From Gadus chalcogrammus (taxonomy: Eukaryota; Chordata; Actinopteri; Gadiformes; Gadidae), in NCBI RefSeq assembly GCF_026213295.1, contig NC_079431.1:17752777-17816776 (forward strand): a stretch of 64,000 bases of DNA, given 5' to 3'. The notes beneath the pieces were generated by a model. The model ran no database searches. It was not told the DNA's origin and saw only the letters and a list, made by a program, of their open reading frames with translations. How positions within the stretch are numbered: the first letter of the stretch is position 1; every line of letters begins with the position of its first letter. Both the position numbers and the translations under genes were made by a program. Below are positions 1-11,090 of this stretch, piece after piece.

Positions 1-410
1 CCCTTTCAGTCGTAGTACCTCGTCGCTTTGAAAGTGGAGCGAGTTCAGTCAAGCCGACCGTTATACGCCAACAAATATGGCTGCGCCCGTTAAGAGAATG
101 ATTTTATTTGTATTCGTGTCACGTTGGTAATTTTAATGTAGATTTTAAATGCCCTTCACACTTGATTACATTGCTACTTGTCGGTCACCAATTTTGCATT
201 GCTCTGTGTGCAATACAATGTAAAGTTGTGTTGTTTGTTTTCGAGCTGGTTTGCTTGAGAGGCTAATGTAGCTAACAATAACAATGACTGAGATACGGGA
301 AAGCTAGTATGACCAAAATGGGACGTGCCTGCGCAAATGCCGCAAGAAAGCTGGGAGATTTGCAACTTACGACTTGCACATTCCGGTGTACCATCCAAAT
401 TGATTGAGAT
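1..410. mobile_element. Right part of a short TIR element (copy A, cut by window edge)
   Basis: Positions 322-405 are the inverted counterpart of a left arm that is visible only in copy B (46427-46515). The interior is AT-rich. A 74-residue open frame on the minus strand at 174-398 overlaps the arm and has no recognisable domain; I do not treat it as a gene. Confidence 0.6.
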
Positions 411-1517
411 CAGCCATCACCTCACACGCACTCAGGAAGATCTCCTGCATGGCATGGAGCACCAGTCATGTATCATTCTCTGAAAACCTTCCAATAAACC
501 GGCCTCTAACACCACCTTGTCTGGAGGAGCCCAGTTCAATTTGCAGAGGTGGAGTTTGACAGCCACCTAGGTGGCGTGTAGCATCATCAATGCTACACGT
601 GCGCACCATATCTATTATCCAAACATCCATACAGCTATCCTCTAACTACTATCCATCCATCATCCAAGTTGATGTAGTCTATTGACGGTCTGCTTTGGTT
701 TTTTTGTTTGGGTCATGCAGAACGTTTTGCTTCAGACGGCCCTAAAGTTATGATCGTTTATGATCATTCAGTCTGCGATCTTATGTCTAATTAGATTGAA
801 TCCTTCATAGATTGGAGGGCACTTAAACAACCTCTATGCCTTCTATAATCAGGCAAGACGCAGGAGTTTCAGAGAGGGGATTCACCCATGATGGTCAGAG
901 GCCAAGTTCAAGTCCAATTCAATGTTGGATTAGAGTCGTATTTTCTTTTTCCCTTTCCTGCACACTCTATGCAAGCCCCCACCCAGCAGGCATTCTGGCT
1001 CCCAGGGACGAGCAAGTCTCAATTGGGAGCCCTCCGTCGGGCGGGTCGCAACGGATTAAGATCTTATCGGGCGTTAACAACGACTTCTGACAAAAGCACC
1101 TCTGAGATCAGGTGTGTTGTCAGGTATTGGATTAGGGCTGCTCTCACAAGACAAGGGTGTGTTTGTTTCCCTGTTGTAACGTTGGTACAACCCCCCCTTC
1201 CCAACCCTCCATCCCCACCCGATCCCCCTCACTTCACGGCCCTTCTAATCTGAACGGCTAATGGAGTCAGCGGTAAACTCTTCTGACGTGGACTGTGCAC
1301 AAATTGAAATCAGTTTTCTTTTTTTCTCCTTTCGCCTCTTCCCTCTGGCCTCTATCTCTTTTTCCAATTTACGGTGTCGTCCGTGTCGCCGTCTGCACCC
1401 CGCTCGGTAAACTCGTTCCTGACCCCTCAGACAAAAGCTGAGATAAAGCAATTAGCGTCTAGTGTTGCGATGGCGGCGGCCACTGGCTCAGCGCGCTGGT
1501 GTATGGGAGGATGAGGT
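411..1517. other. No gene seen; unclassified sequence
   Basis: Mixed-composition DNA. Overlapping short open frames at 836-1253 have no recognisable domain and no splice or promoter support. The same sequence is at 46919-48029. Confidence 0.5.
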
Positions 1518-1539
1518 GGGGGTTTGGGGGGGGGGGGGG
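1518..1539 (+). repeat. G-rich tract (5 G, TTT, 14 G)
   Basis: A G5-TTT-G14 tract could form G-quadruplex structure. The copy B version (48030-48054) has G6 and G16, so the tract is length-variable or error-prone. Confidence 0.8.
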
Positions 1540-1935
1540 TAAACCAACAATGGGAAAAAAACTTCTCGGAGTTAAGCACAGGTTATAAAAAAAATTAAGA
1601 TAGAGGAAATGAGTGTTAAAGGAAGTCTAGACGGGGCTTCTAACACTCCTCACTGTGCGGCTTTTATCAATCTGATTTCCTTCCTTTTTATTGCTGACAA
1701 TGCTCCCCTTTCACTAGAGAGAATCTCATCCAAGAGTCCATTTCAGAATGCCTTGAAGGAAATTACCAGTCCAGTTTGTAGCGCTTAAAGACGTGCTTAA
1801 TAGCAAATTCTAGGATATAGAAGGTTTGACTTCACAGATTTCTGTGTTCAGTATGTTTGTGTTCTGTATTGTGTGTGTCTGTATGTGCATTTTTGTTTTA
1901 CATTGTTTGTGACGGCATTTGTTTCTATATGTGTA
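1540..1935. other. No gene seen
   Basis: Ordinary AT-leaning sequence leading into the TG array; no domain-bearing frame on either strand. Counterpart in copy B: 48055-48446. Confidence 0.5.
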
Positions 1936-1997
1936 AGTGTGTGGGTGTGTGTGTGTGTGTGTGTGTGTGGGTATGTTTTTGTGTGTGTGTGTTTTTG

Positions 1998-2045
<48 letters not shown>
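1936..2045 (+). repeat. (TG)n microsatellite, interrupted
   Basis: Mostly TG dinucleotides interrupted by GGTATG, TTTTTG and similar breaks. Long frames in several phases here (poly Cys-Val or His-Thr) are repeat artefacts. The interruption pattern differs from copy B. Confidence 0.95.
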
Positions 2046-2049
<4 letters not shown>

Positions 2050-3151
2050 GGCGTCTGCAAAAGGCGGAATGCAAACATGTTTATAACATGTTTGCTGAAA
2101 CATAATAGAAACGGTATATGCATACATTATTCTCCTGTAAAATAAATTCTAGGAAGTTGCTTGTTTAAATCCAACACACAACTCAGATAATTGCTCACCT
2201 AAGGCGTAACATTTTTTTGCAAGAAATGTCTCTTCTGTCAATTTATCATTTCCATGGAAGAAAATAAGAAAATCTTAATACAGCTGGGAGCTGTGATCCT
2301 CCCATACTGTATTGCGTCTCTAGACGGCGCTTTAGATGTTTAATTAATGAATAATACATTAGAAAGTTCTTTCTCGCAGTCGGCGTCTCACACTCTAACT
2401 GCTGGCACTGTGTGTATGTCTTTGGATTCTGAAAATATCTCATCACTAAGGGTCCCTATTGCACCACCAAGTGGGATGTTGATGAGCCAGTTGAAGCAGT
2501 TTTATAATCTGATGAAGTGACGTCATACCAGGTAGGATCCACCCAAGATGTATGATGGATAGACCAGCCTACCGGTTGGAACAGTCTGCTAGTTGGTAGG
2601 TTGATCTATCCGTCATATATCACCTGTGTGATGTCCCTATAGATAGGGCTTGTTGTGGTTAATCCACCTCACACCTGGTGGTAAAACGACCCGTCAATCC
2701 ACAATGATTTCAACGTACCAGTGTATTGATAGAATAGTGATGCAGCGCACTTTGTTGATTCCCCACCCCTGTGGTACGTGTACCATACCATATCTGCAGA
2801 TTATTTCCAATACGCGGGCATAATTCCAAGCATGGAGCGTGATATTTTTAGCTGCTTTTTCCATGTCCTCCCCTTTCCCAATTACTTTGCATGGCTGGGC
2901 ATCTGTTTTCTCTAGGAAATGGGAAAGTTCTTGCCTGTTTGGCCTCTATCTACTTTTTTTAGAAGTCACCCTGAACATATCTCCGTGCTGCAAGAATTCA
3001 ATTTGAGGGAAATTGAAAACTGCAAAAGAGGATTTAGAGCAAATACATGGCAACCGGGATTCCTTGGGAAAGAGAGAGGCCATCTTGCCGTCTGTTTGGT
3101 GTGATATGGATGCAGCGGAATTGATGAAGTCCTCGGACATTATCTAGCTGA

Positions 3152-3152
<1 letters not shown>
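2046..3152. other. No gene seen apart from a short hairpin
   Basis: Non-coding sequence with one imperfect 23-bp hairpin at 2551-2617, listed separately. Counterpart: 48562-49671. Confidence 0.5.
2551..2617. repeat. Imperfect 23-bp inverted repeat with 21-nt loop
   Basis: Arms 2551-2573 and 2595-2617 pair over 23 positions with one C-A mismatch and two G-T wobbles; loop 2574-2594. It could be a relic foldback element or, less likely, a microRNA-like hairpin. Confidence 0.7.
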
Positions 3153-3208
<56 letters not shown>

Positions 3209-3231
3209 TGTGTGTGTGTGTGTGGTGTGTG

Positions 3232-3262
<31 letters not shown>
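3153..3262 (+). repeat. (TG)n microsatellite with GG interruptions
   Basis: About 110 bp of TG with two or three GGTG-type breaks. In copy B the same site is an uninterrupted run. Confidence 0.95.
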
Positions 3263-3264
<2 letters not shown>

Positions 3265-4020
3265 AATATACGTGTAAGTGTGTGTGTCATTGTGTGTGAA
3301 TGTGTGTGTGCTACAGGTCTTTTCACCCTTTTTTCCGCAGGAAATAATGGTGTTGCTGTCTTTGTCATTATCTTCAACCCTGCAGTTTCTGGAATACCGT
3401 GGTATTGACAGCTTGTATAGTTTCATACTGTTTCACTCCCATGGCAAGTTATCCTCAAGGGCAAACGGGCTGTGTAGAATTGTTTGGGGATATTTATAGG
3501 TTGATAGAAGGAATATTGTTCACATTGCATTTCGTACAATTATCTGCAGTTGTATATGGAACCATAAAATATGTAAGACCTTGTGATGCATGTGCCTGGT
3601 ATTACTGATTATTAAGCAGATATTTAGTGAATTTTGACATTTAGAGCCAGGTTATTGTTTGGGTATCTTGCGCTAGGATTCCTTCAGAGTGGCTATGGAC
3701 AATGGGGATCGAACCCAGTGACTTTCACCAGTATAGAAAGGTGGCAGCAATTATAGCATGCAAACACTGTAAAGCCTACATGTTCAGCTAATATATATAA
3801 AATGTATATTTCTAACGTAATATTCTTCCTGTTTCTTCCAGAAATAGTTAATTTGTTATGCTCGGCTCCAAAAAGGTTCTCTGTCATGGCGAGTGACCTT
3901 GCGATCAAAGCAATATTCCATTTGGCACCGACAAATCCACACAGACGCTGGCAGCGACAGTGGAAGCAGTTAAACTGCTCACAATGGAGGGCTGGGCGGG
4001 AGCCAGGCGACCAGGCCAAT
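3263..4020. other. No gene seen; one tRNA-like relic
   Basis: Short frames here (for example 3399-3608 plus and 3802-4059 plus) have no recognisable domain. A tRNA-like segment lies at 3695-3780. Counterpart: 49791-50560. Confidence 0.5.
3695..3780 (-). repeat. tRNA-derived relic (possible SINE head)
   Basis: On the minus strand the segment contains GGTTCGATCC, a near-perfect RNA polymerase III B box with T-loop shape (3706-3715 on the window). The A-box half is degenerate and no convincing acceptor stem forms, so this is at most a SINE or tRNA pseudogene. Confidence 0.35.
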
Positions 4021-4082
4021 GAGAGAGAAATAGAGAGAGAGAGAGAGAAGTCTATGTAGATGAGAGCGACCATTGGGCTTGG

Positions 4083-4121
4083 CAGACAGACGGACGGACG
4101 GACGGACGGACGGACGGACGG

Positions 4122-4176
<55 letters not shown>

Positions 4177-4177
4177 G
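4083..4177 (+). repeat. Compound (GACG)n-(GACA)n tetranucleotide array
   Basis: A short GACA start, a block of GACG units, then a long block of GACA units, 95 bp in total. Copy B has nearly the same length (99 bp) but a much longer GACG block and shorter GACA block. Long Thr-Asp-Arg frames here are repeat artefacts. Confidence 0.95.
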
Positions 4178-5075
4178 TTGGTTTTGGCCGGAGCCAGGCG
4201 TCTGGAGATCATAGAGCAGGAGTGTGGAATGCTGGGGGGGCCGTTGACCTGGGCTACTCCTGACTCACTGATATCATGAATGAACAGAGGTAGGCTGTGC
4301 GGCGATCCGTACACTGTAATGCTAGGTGCACTTCTAATTGGCCAATAGACGCCCCCACCTGTCTCTGGAGCTCAGCAGCCTAAGAGGGTGGAGGACTCGC
4401 CTGACATTAGCGTAGTGTGTTCTGCATTAACACCACAATCACGTACATGCTGACTAGTGGAGGCGATGTAATTATGATGGGATCGCATGTGTGATTTGTG
4501 TTGATTATATCTCTGCAGTTGGAGTGGAAAATTTTGAATGTATGTGATTATATGCTATACTTACAGAAGAGAGGTTAATGTAGAACTGACAGTAAATATA
4601 ACATGGTAATGTAACATCAGCTTATTCCTCCATAACATCCATTGATACTCTCATATGGTTGAAATCTGGGGCTTTAACGTTCACAGGAAACCATCGAGTC
4701 TAATTTTTTTAAGGCGGAAAAATAGGGTGTTTGTACTGTCAACTTTTGCCGGTGTTAAAATAAGCTTCAGCGGCTGAGCTGTTAGTGGAAATCTCCTGAG
4801 AGGGAGGTTAATGCAGCGGCATCGTCCCCATCCTCCACAGGCGACGCAGCCAGAGGACCGGGGCCTAAGCTCCCCAACAGCACCGCTAGGCTGGCAGCCA
4901 ATGCTGCTGCAGTGTGTCCTGCTGGATGGCTCACTTACTGGGGACACCTTAACCCTTTAGCTAAGCAGCTTTCAGCTTCCATCAGATGGAGGAGGATTTT
5001 TGGCGGGTGGAGGAAAAACAAAACTGCAAGGGTCGGCTCCTTTTAGTTTGTCTACACTCACGGCCATGTGCGGGC
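4178..5075. other. No gene seen
   Basis: An 88-residue minus-strand frame at 4681-4947 is present unchanged in copy B (51219-51485), but this only reflects the overall identity of the copies; it shows no domain. Counterpart: 50716-51613. Confidence 0.5.
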
Positions 5076-5310
5076 AGACACACACGCACCCACACACAAG
5101 TACACAGACATATACAAATACACACACAAGAACATCGACCATATGCATAAACACATCTACCATAACACACACACACACACATACACATCTACAATAAAAC
5201 ACACACACACACACAAACACATCTTAATAACACACACAAATACACATCTACAATAAAACACACACACACACACACACACAAACACATCTATAATAACACA
5301 TATACATACA
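5076..5310 (+). repeat. CA-rich minisatellite
   Basis: (CA)n blocks separated by repeated ATCTACAATAAAA- and ATCTACCATAA-type linkers, giving an irregular repeat of about 30-50 bp. Copy B at 51614-51848 has one slightly longer CA block. Confidence 0.9.
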
Positions 5311-7347
5311 CATCTACAATAACGCACACATGTACAAATGTAGTCATTGACAATCCCGCAAATACATTCAAATCTGTGCCCATGCATGTACACATGCAGG
5401 CACACACACAGCTTAGACCATGGTTGCACACCATCTGTTCACACAGCAGTGTCAAGATTAGGCATGAAGGATAAAGGATGATGGACCCTGATTTGATCCA
5501 GTAAACTCCAGTTAAAGCAATAAATATATGTAAAAATATATTCCCAAACACATTTAAAAAATGCCAGCATCTGTATAATTCCCCTCATTGTAGCACTAAA
5601 GCACTCTCCTCTCCCCGTTCAACCGAGAATTTAACTAAAAATTCTGGATCCGGAGAAGATTATCATTCAGAGCATGACAAACAGCAAATCACTGACTGCC
5701 AAAAGCAACAGACAACCAAACGTACCAGTGGGAAAGTTAAAAGTAAATAAAATAATTATTTGGCTCCAGATGCAAGATGGTCGGTTGACGAGATGAGAAG
5801 GGTGTCTCGCTCCGCAGTGTGCTCTGTGTGGCAGGGGGCCGCGACGCTTGCTCGCTCGCTGAGTTACGCGTTATGAACCCATGCCAGGCCTGTGTCCCTC
5901 TGCATTATGGGAAAACTCTGTGGCTCCGGCGGTGGCTGCCAACTCCTCTGCACTCTCCAGTTTGTCATGTTGTTTCGTTTGTTGGTTTTGTTCTGTTTTG
6001 TTTTGCCACTGCTTTGTTCATTTCAGCCCAAGGTTATTGTTGAGTCGCCGTTGCTGACCCTTAGTTTACCTCTGACCTTATAACCAGAGCTAAATTATGT
6101 TGTGTTTCTGTTGGGCTTGTTATGCAACGCTTCAGAGCAGTGATGGCCTGCCTTCAAGTCCCTATTAGGCTGCTTTAGTGTCAGCTCCGGGCAAGCATTA
6201 TTTGAGAATAGACTTCAGACAGTTGCTGTGAGCCTGAGGACTAAGCATAGTGTAATAAACAGGAAGAACAAAAAGAAAGTTTACTTTCCTTCAGAGAACT
6301 TGGTCACACTCACCAGCGCTATACAATTGTTATTAACTTTAAGGGTACATATTAAAAGGAAAAACAAATTTAAGAAATCTCACGTAAGAATTGCGTTAAT
6401 TAATGTCACACATGGAATTCAAGTTTTATAAATATTATAATGTGAGTGGGTTGGAGTCAAAAGAAATTAGCTACGTTGAGACGTTGGTGTATTAGCCTGA
6501 AACAATTTGGGGGTTCTCTGCAACATTTTACGATGCAAAGACAAATTGATTTAAGGAAATGATGTTTGTTGATGATATTTTCCCTTTAACATAGACAAAT
6601 TAGTTATGTTTTTTAGACGTAATATTTAATTAGCCGTCTGAATCTGAAATCCAACAAACAAGAGCAAGGAACCAGACCCAATTGACAGACGCTGAGGATA
6701 CGAGGCTGTGAATACTGCTTAACAATTCCAGACCTTCTGTACGTTGCAGTTAACCAAGTTACGTCTGCCCCTTAAATTAAAAAGCCTTTTAACCCCAAAC
6801 AGTTTCAGGTGGTATAGGAGTAGAAGAACAGAGCTGTGTCGATGAACCAAGCATTGGTTCCAACCGGTTGTATTCTGGTACCCACAGCGGTAGACTTTAC
6901 CCCGGAACAAATTAAGATACTACCTCTATCTCGGAGAGGCTCTGAGGCGTGTCTAAAAGAAGGTCTATCTTTAGGTACGTGACAAAATGATAGAGCCCTC
7001 GCTTGGCCATTCAACCCATGTCCCAAGGTCACCGGGCAGAATAATGAGGTCTAAGTGCCCGTAGACTCTTCTCCCCCCAGTAGCCACTCTCTATTAGCAT
7101 AGGAGAACCGACAGGAGACGGGGCTTATTGACTTGATGGAAAAACCTGTGTTAGCTTTCACAGATTGAATTTTCACTACCGGAAGAAGAAGGAAAATGAA
7201 AACAAGCCAACCGGGAGCTGTTCTACACTCATCTTTCCAGCCCCCAGTCCCAGCTCCGGCCCCCACAGCACCAACCCTGGAGATCCACAACTTCTCCTTC
7301 TCTTCCCAGCCAAGGTGAACCATGCCGAATGGAGCAGTTCATCGCTT
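5311..7347. other. No gene seen
   Basis: About 2 kb without recognisable coding sequence or transposon. Frames at 5819-6043, 6805-7032 and 7051-7323 have no domains. Counterpart: 51849-53886. Confidence 0.5.
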
Positions 7348-7416
7348 TTGTTTGTGCGTGTGTGCGTGTGTGCGTGTGTGCGTTGTGTGGTGTGTGTGTG
7401 TGTGTGTTGGTGTGTG

Positions 7417-7464
<48 letters not shown>

Positions 7465-7735
7465 TGTGTGTGTGTGTGTGTGTGTGTTTGTGTGTGTGAG
7501 TGGGTTTGCTGTGTAAGTGTGTGTATGTGTGTGTTACTTACTGTGTAAGTGTGGGGATTAGTGTTGGTGTTTGGGTTAGTGTTGGTGTGTGTCGTGTATA
7601 CATGTGTGTGTGTGTGTGGGTTAGTGTCGTTTAGTGTTTGTGTGTGAGTGGTAGTTTGTGTGTGTGTGTGCGCGTGTGTGTGTGTGTGTGCGTGTATGTG
7701 TGTGTGTGTGCGTGTGTGTGTGTGTGCGTGGGTAT
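7348..7735 (+). repeat. TG / TGCG alternating array
   Basis: Long purine-pyrimidine alternating tract of TG with an internal block of GCGT tetranucleotides around 7417-7466, then degenerate TG sequence to 7735. This is sequence with Z-DNA potential. Poly Cys-Val and Thr-His frames are artefacts. Copy B (53887-54297) has a shorter GCGT block and longer pure TG. Confidence 0.9.
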
Positions 7736-9290
7736 ATGTAAGTATGTGTGCCCTTGCATGTGTGTGCGTCGGTGGTGGATGCCAACCCATTTCTCCGGAG
7801 GTCTTTAAGGTTGGGCTCTGGGAGGTGATTTTGTGTCCACCGCTGCCTGAATTTAAATGCGGGAGCATTGGAGCGAGTTACCGCTCAAATGCTCGCTGTA
7901 GTGCCACCTTTGACCCCCCCTAGCTCAGCGCCCCGTGTTGCATGACAATTGGGGTTCTTCTAAGTCGGAAACGCAACCAAGGCGTGACCTCCGACTGCCC
8001 CGGCGACACGTTGTAAAGGCACCTTGACTGAACACGCTGCCTTGTAAAGTTCTTTACCTCTATCGACAACAACAGCAACAACAACAGAAGGAAAAAGAAA
8101 TCCAGCAGCACAAAGAATAGAGCGTTCTTAGCCCCCGGTGCTTTGACGCTACATTTGATGCAGCAGCAGCATCAAACACAGAGGAATGCTGATCCACCTT
8201 CTCCACTGTGAAGGAAGAGGGGTTTTGCCGGAAGCTTACATTATGACTCTCAATATGGGGCTGGCTGACAGACAAAGAGAGATCCTTCTGGATGTCTCGA
8301 TGCCGTTCCTAGGCCGGCTGGGGAGGTTACACCCCTGGGTGCATTCTCTTTTGGGGGATAGGTGGGGTTAGAGGGAGCTGAGCTGGGCTTTAAGAAACAG
8401 AGAGGTCTGCAGGACAGGGAGAAATGAACATGATTTGTGTGGGTGTGTTTGTGTGTGTGAGAGAGTTTTCTTGTGTGGACGTTTTTGATGTATCTTTGTG
8501 TCTTTGAGCTGGCTGATGTAAAATGTATGTGAGGAAACTGTGCATGGGTTGGGGTGAACTGGCTCACATGATCCTAATTACTGGGGTCAGTGTGCTTATT
8601 ATTAGGCTACTGAATGGCTTTAATCATATGTATGGCAATGCCAATGGGTTCCAAGGTGCAAATGTGCTATAGGGCCATAATGTCTTCATTCTTTTAATGT
8701 TACGACGAACAGTATAAATTATGCATTTGTATATAAATTGTATAATGGGATAGGTTTGTATAATTGTTTGTTCAACGTTTTAAAGGCAGCTTGATTTGAG
8801 CGCTTTACAGTGGAAAGAATTACATCATGTGCGATTGTGAGTTAGAGGTTAGGGTAAGGGTTCATAAATAAGTAAAGGTATGAATTATATACTTTATGCG
8901 CTCGGTAGAACAAGATCATTTTACATTATTTTGTCAGATTAAGGGGGAAAAACTACTGTTCAAAAATCTAAAATAAGTGATTTTGCGTGCAGGGCTTATG
9001 TAGCAGACATATATGACATCAACAAGATTAATCAATGCATTCAAACATGTTGCAAGTCAATCAGGATTAAAAATACAGACTGCACATCAATTGGTTTCAT
9101 TTTACAATAAGGGTCAATTAATTAACCATTAATTAACATTATTTATTGCCTTTATAAGCCTGCATGAAAAATGATAATATTTTATTAATATTAGAATAAT
9201 GGTGTAGTTATTATTTCCTAATGGTTTTCATGTTTGCTGATTGTGTTCATATAAACTAAGGTAATAGTGTTCAAAGGGTTAGGGTTATAG
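7736..9290. other. No gene seen; possible old DNA-transposon end near 9095-9240
   Basis: AT-rich DNA. The stretch at 9095-9240, with TTTACAATAAGGGTC followed by palindromic TTAATTAAC motifs, resembles ends of common fish non-autonomous DNA transposons; this is recognition from general knowledge and is weak. Counterpart: 54298-55852. Confidence 0.35.
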
Positions 9291-9297
9291 GAGCCGG

Positions 9298-9327
9298 AAC
9301 CTATGAGGCCGCAGGGCCTCATAGGTT
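9298..9327. repeat. Perfect 13-bp hairpin, loop GCAG
   Basis: Arms 9298-9310 and 9315-9327 are perfect complements around a GCAG loop. It lies about 140 bp upstream of the THAP-like start exon and may be an internal palindrome of that element. Confidence 0.8.
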
Positions 9328-9463
9328 TTTGAGTGTATTGAGTAATGTTTTGGCTTAATATTGTTACTATAGAGGGATTATCCGTCTACGTCACTCTACG
9401 TCACTCCCCGTTCTCCGTGCATGTCGTTGGCAGAAAGAGACGAAAGCGACAAGAGCCGCAATC

Positions 9464-9547
9464 ATGTCTTGTTGTGCGGTTGGTTGCACAAACCCTTTTA
9501 ATAAGACTGATTATCCCATTTATTCTACTTCTTGCTTGCCAACATAA
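9464..9547 (+). pseudogene. Orphan THAP-type zinc finger start (transposase remnant)
   Basis: An ATG at 9464 opens a 27-codon frame beginning MSCCAVGCTN and closed by TAA at 9545. The start with paired cysteines followed by C-T-N is typical of the first residues of THAP DNA-binding domains, which are found in P-element-like and other eukaryotic transposases as well as host THAP proteins. The rest of the domain (second metal pair, AVPTIF box) is absent. It is therefore probably a truncated first exon of a THAP-bearing DNA transposon; it could also be chance. The neighbouring 190-bp tandem units may belong to the same element. Counterpart: 56027-56110. Confidence 0.45.
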
Positions 9548-9884
9548 TAGAACAATTAAAATACTTTAATAATTATGCTTTTTCTTATTCGTATTGCATG
9601 CTTATTAAATGTATACTCTGTTTGAGTTCATCTCCCTCAAAAAGTAGTCCCCTTTAATTACGATCGATCAAACATGTTTTTGACACCTCGAAGGGCATTA
9701 TCCCGCTTATACCATGGTCACTTGCCAAGGAAAATAAATTAAGATCATTCATTTATATTTTCATGCGTTGTACAATCCAAATATAACGTTTTTCACATAA
9801 ATAGGACGGACCGTAGCTACGACTTGGCAAAGGGAGGGTTTCTAGTCCGCTGAGCAACGAGCCAAAGAGCTAACGTTAGGGATT

Positions 9885-10560
9885 GTACATATTTAAAAAT
9901 TCGAAATTCATCCCAGCCTTTATACCACAGATGCTCTAGGCGGGTCTATAGCATATAACCGCGTTGTCTGATTACAGTTCATTTAATTTTTCACAATTTA
10001 CCAGCTCTCGTTTTGAAGAATAATCACCTCGCCATTCGTTTCAATGGGAATCGCGACAGTCTATACTTTCAACGTAAAGTGTACATATTTATCATTCGAC
10101 ATTCGTCCCAGCCTTTATACCACAGATACTCTAGGGTCTATAGCATATAACCGCATTGTCTGATTACAGTTTATGTAATTTTTCACAGTTTACTAGCTCT
10201 CGTTTTGAAGAATATTCACCTTGCCATTCGTTTCAATGGAAATCGCGACAGTCTATACTTTCAACATAAAGTGTACATATTTATCATTCGACATTCTTCC
10301 AAGCCTTTATACGACAGATACTCTAGGGTCTATAGCATATAACAGAGTTGTCTGATTACAGTTTAATTCATTTTTCACAATTGACCAGCTCTCGTTTTGA
10401 AGAATAATCACTGCGCCATTCGTTTCAATGGAAAACGCAACGTCAATACTTTCAACATAAAGTGTACATATTTATAATTCGAAATTCATACCAGTCTATA
10501 TACCACAGATACTATAGGGTCTATAGCATATAAAGCATATCATTTCTGATTACAGTTTAA
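9885..10560 (+). repeat. Four tandem units of about 190 bp
   Basis: Unit starts marked by GTACATATTTA occur near 9887, 10081, 10272 and 10462. Each unit includes CCAGCTCTCGTTTTGAAGAA, a CATTCGTTTCAATGG motif and GGGTCTATAGCATATAA. Units differ by scattered substitutions, so the array is not recent. A single inverted unit fragment lies at 12471-12570, beyond the Gypsy remnant. Confidence 0.9.
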
Positions 10561-10814
10561 TGTAACAATAAGCTGAAAAAATCGCTAATTAACACCACAA
10601 CTGCAAATTAACCACACAGAGATAAACATGGCAACCAATCAAACAAATCTTATTTTTCCCATCTTTCTTTGTGCACATCCGCCGTGTTGATAAACAAATA
10701 ATCCCCCTATAGGGTTGCTTATTGCATTCCAGTACAGATATATTTTTCTTTATGATATTTCTATATGTATACAGTCTGACAAAGGAGGCAAAGGAACTTT
10801 GGCCTTGACTTCCT
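10561..10814. other. Short AT-rich spacer
   Basis: No feature recognised between the tandem array and the GC-rich Gypsy remnant. Confidence 0.5.
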
Positions 10815-11090
10815 GAATTATATGGACCGCGACATGGAGGAGAAAGGGTTTGTCTCCTGCTGCCCGCTGCCGAGAGGCAACACCACCGCGAGGCACCACC
10901 GCCGCAGGGCGGTGGTGCCTCGGCGCTGCCCGCTGCCGAGGCCGTGATGCTCGGCAGCTGGCAGCGGGGCTCCGGCAGGAGATAATCTCAGGAGACAACA
11001 CCAACTCCCCCTGAGTAGTCGCCACACAGCTCCCATCTGAGGGGGTCAGTCGTGCCCAATGACCCCATCACCAGATACATAGAACATAGT
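10815..11090 (-). mobile_element. GC-rich 3' end of Gypsy remnant (possible LTR-proximal part)
   Basis: GC-rich stretch abutting the integrase remnant on its downstream side. It contains a perfect 15-bp hairpin (10889-10903 with 10908-10922, loop GCAG) and direct repeats of GCTGCCCGCTGCCGAG. I could not identify a complete LTR or a polypurine tract. Counterpart: 57380-57655. Confidence 0.45.
10889..10922. repeat. Perfect 15-bp hairpin, loop GCAG
   Basis: Arms 10889-10903 and 10908-10922 are perfect complements. Its GCAG loop matches the loop of the hairpin at 9298-9327. Confidence 0.85.

Noticed and set aside
836..1253. Two overlapping plus-strand frames of 84 and 121 residues
   Set aside because: Out-of-phase overlaps without any known domain, and altered at the end by a one-base C-run change in copy B.
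3034..3426. Long frames of alternating His-Thr or Cys-Val in TG/CA arrays, here and at many other sites
   Set aside because: They are translations of dinucleotide repeats, present on both strands and in several frames, and their length changes between the two copies.
4681..4947. 88-residue minus-strand frame, identical in copy B at 51219-51485
   Set aside because: Identity follows from the overall duplication; no domain, start context or splice signals support it.
9275..9290. GGGTTAGGGTTA, telomere-like
   Set aside because: Only two units; common by chance and in AT-rich DNA.
9885..10560. Regular repeats considered as a CRISPR array
   Set aside because: Units are contiguous 190-bp tandem repeats without distinct spacers, in a vertebrate genome.
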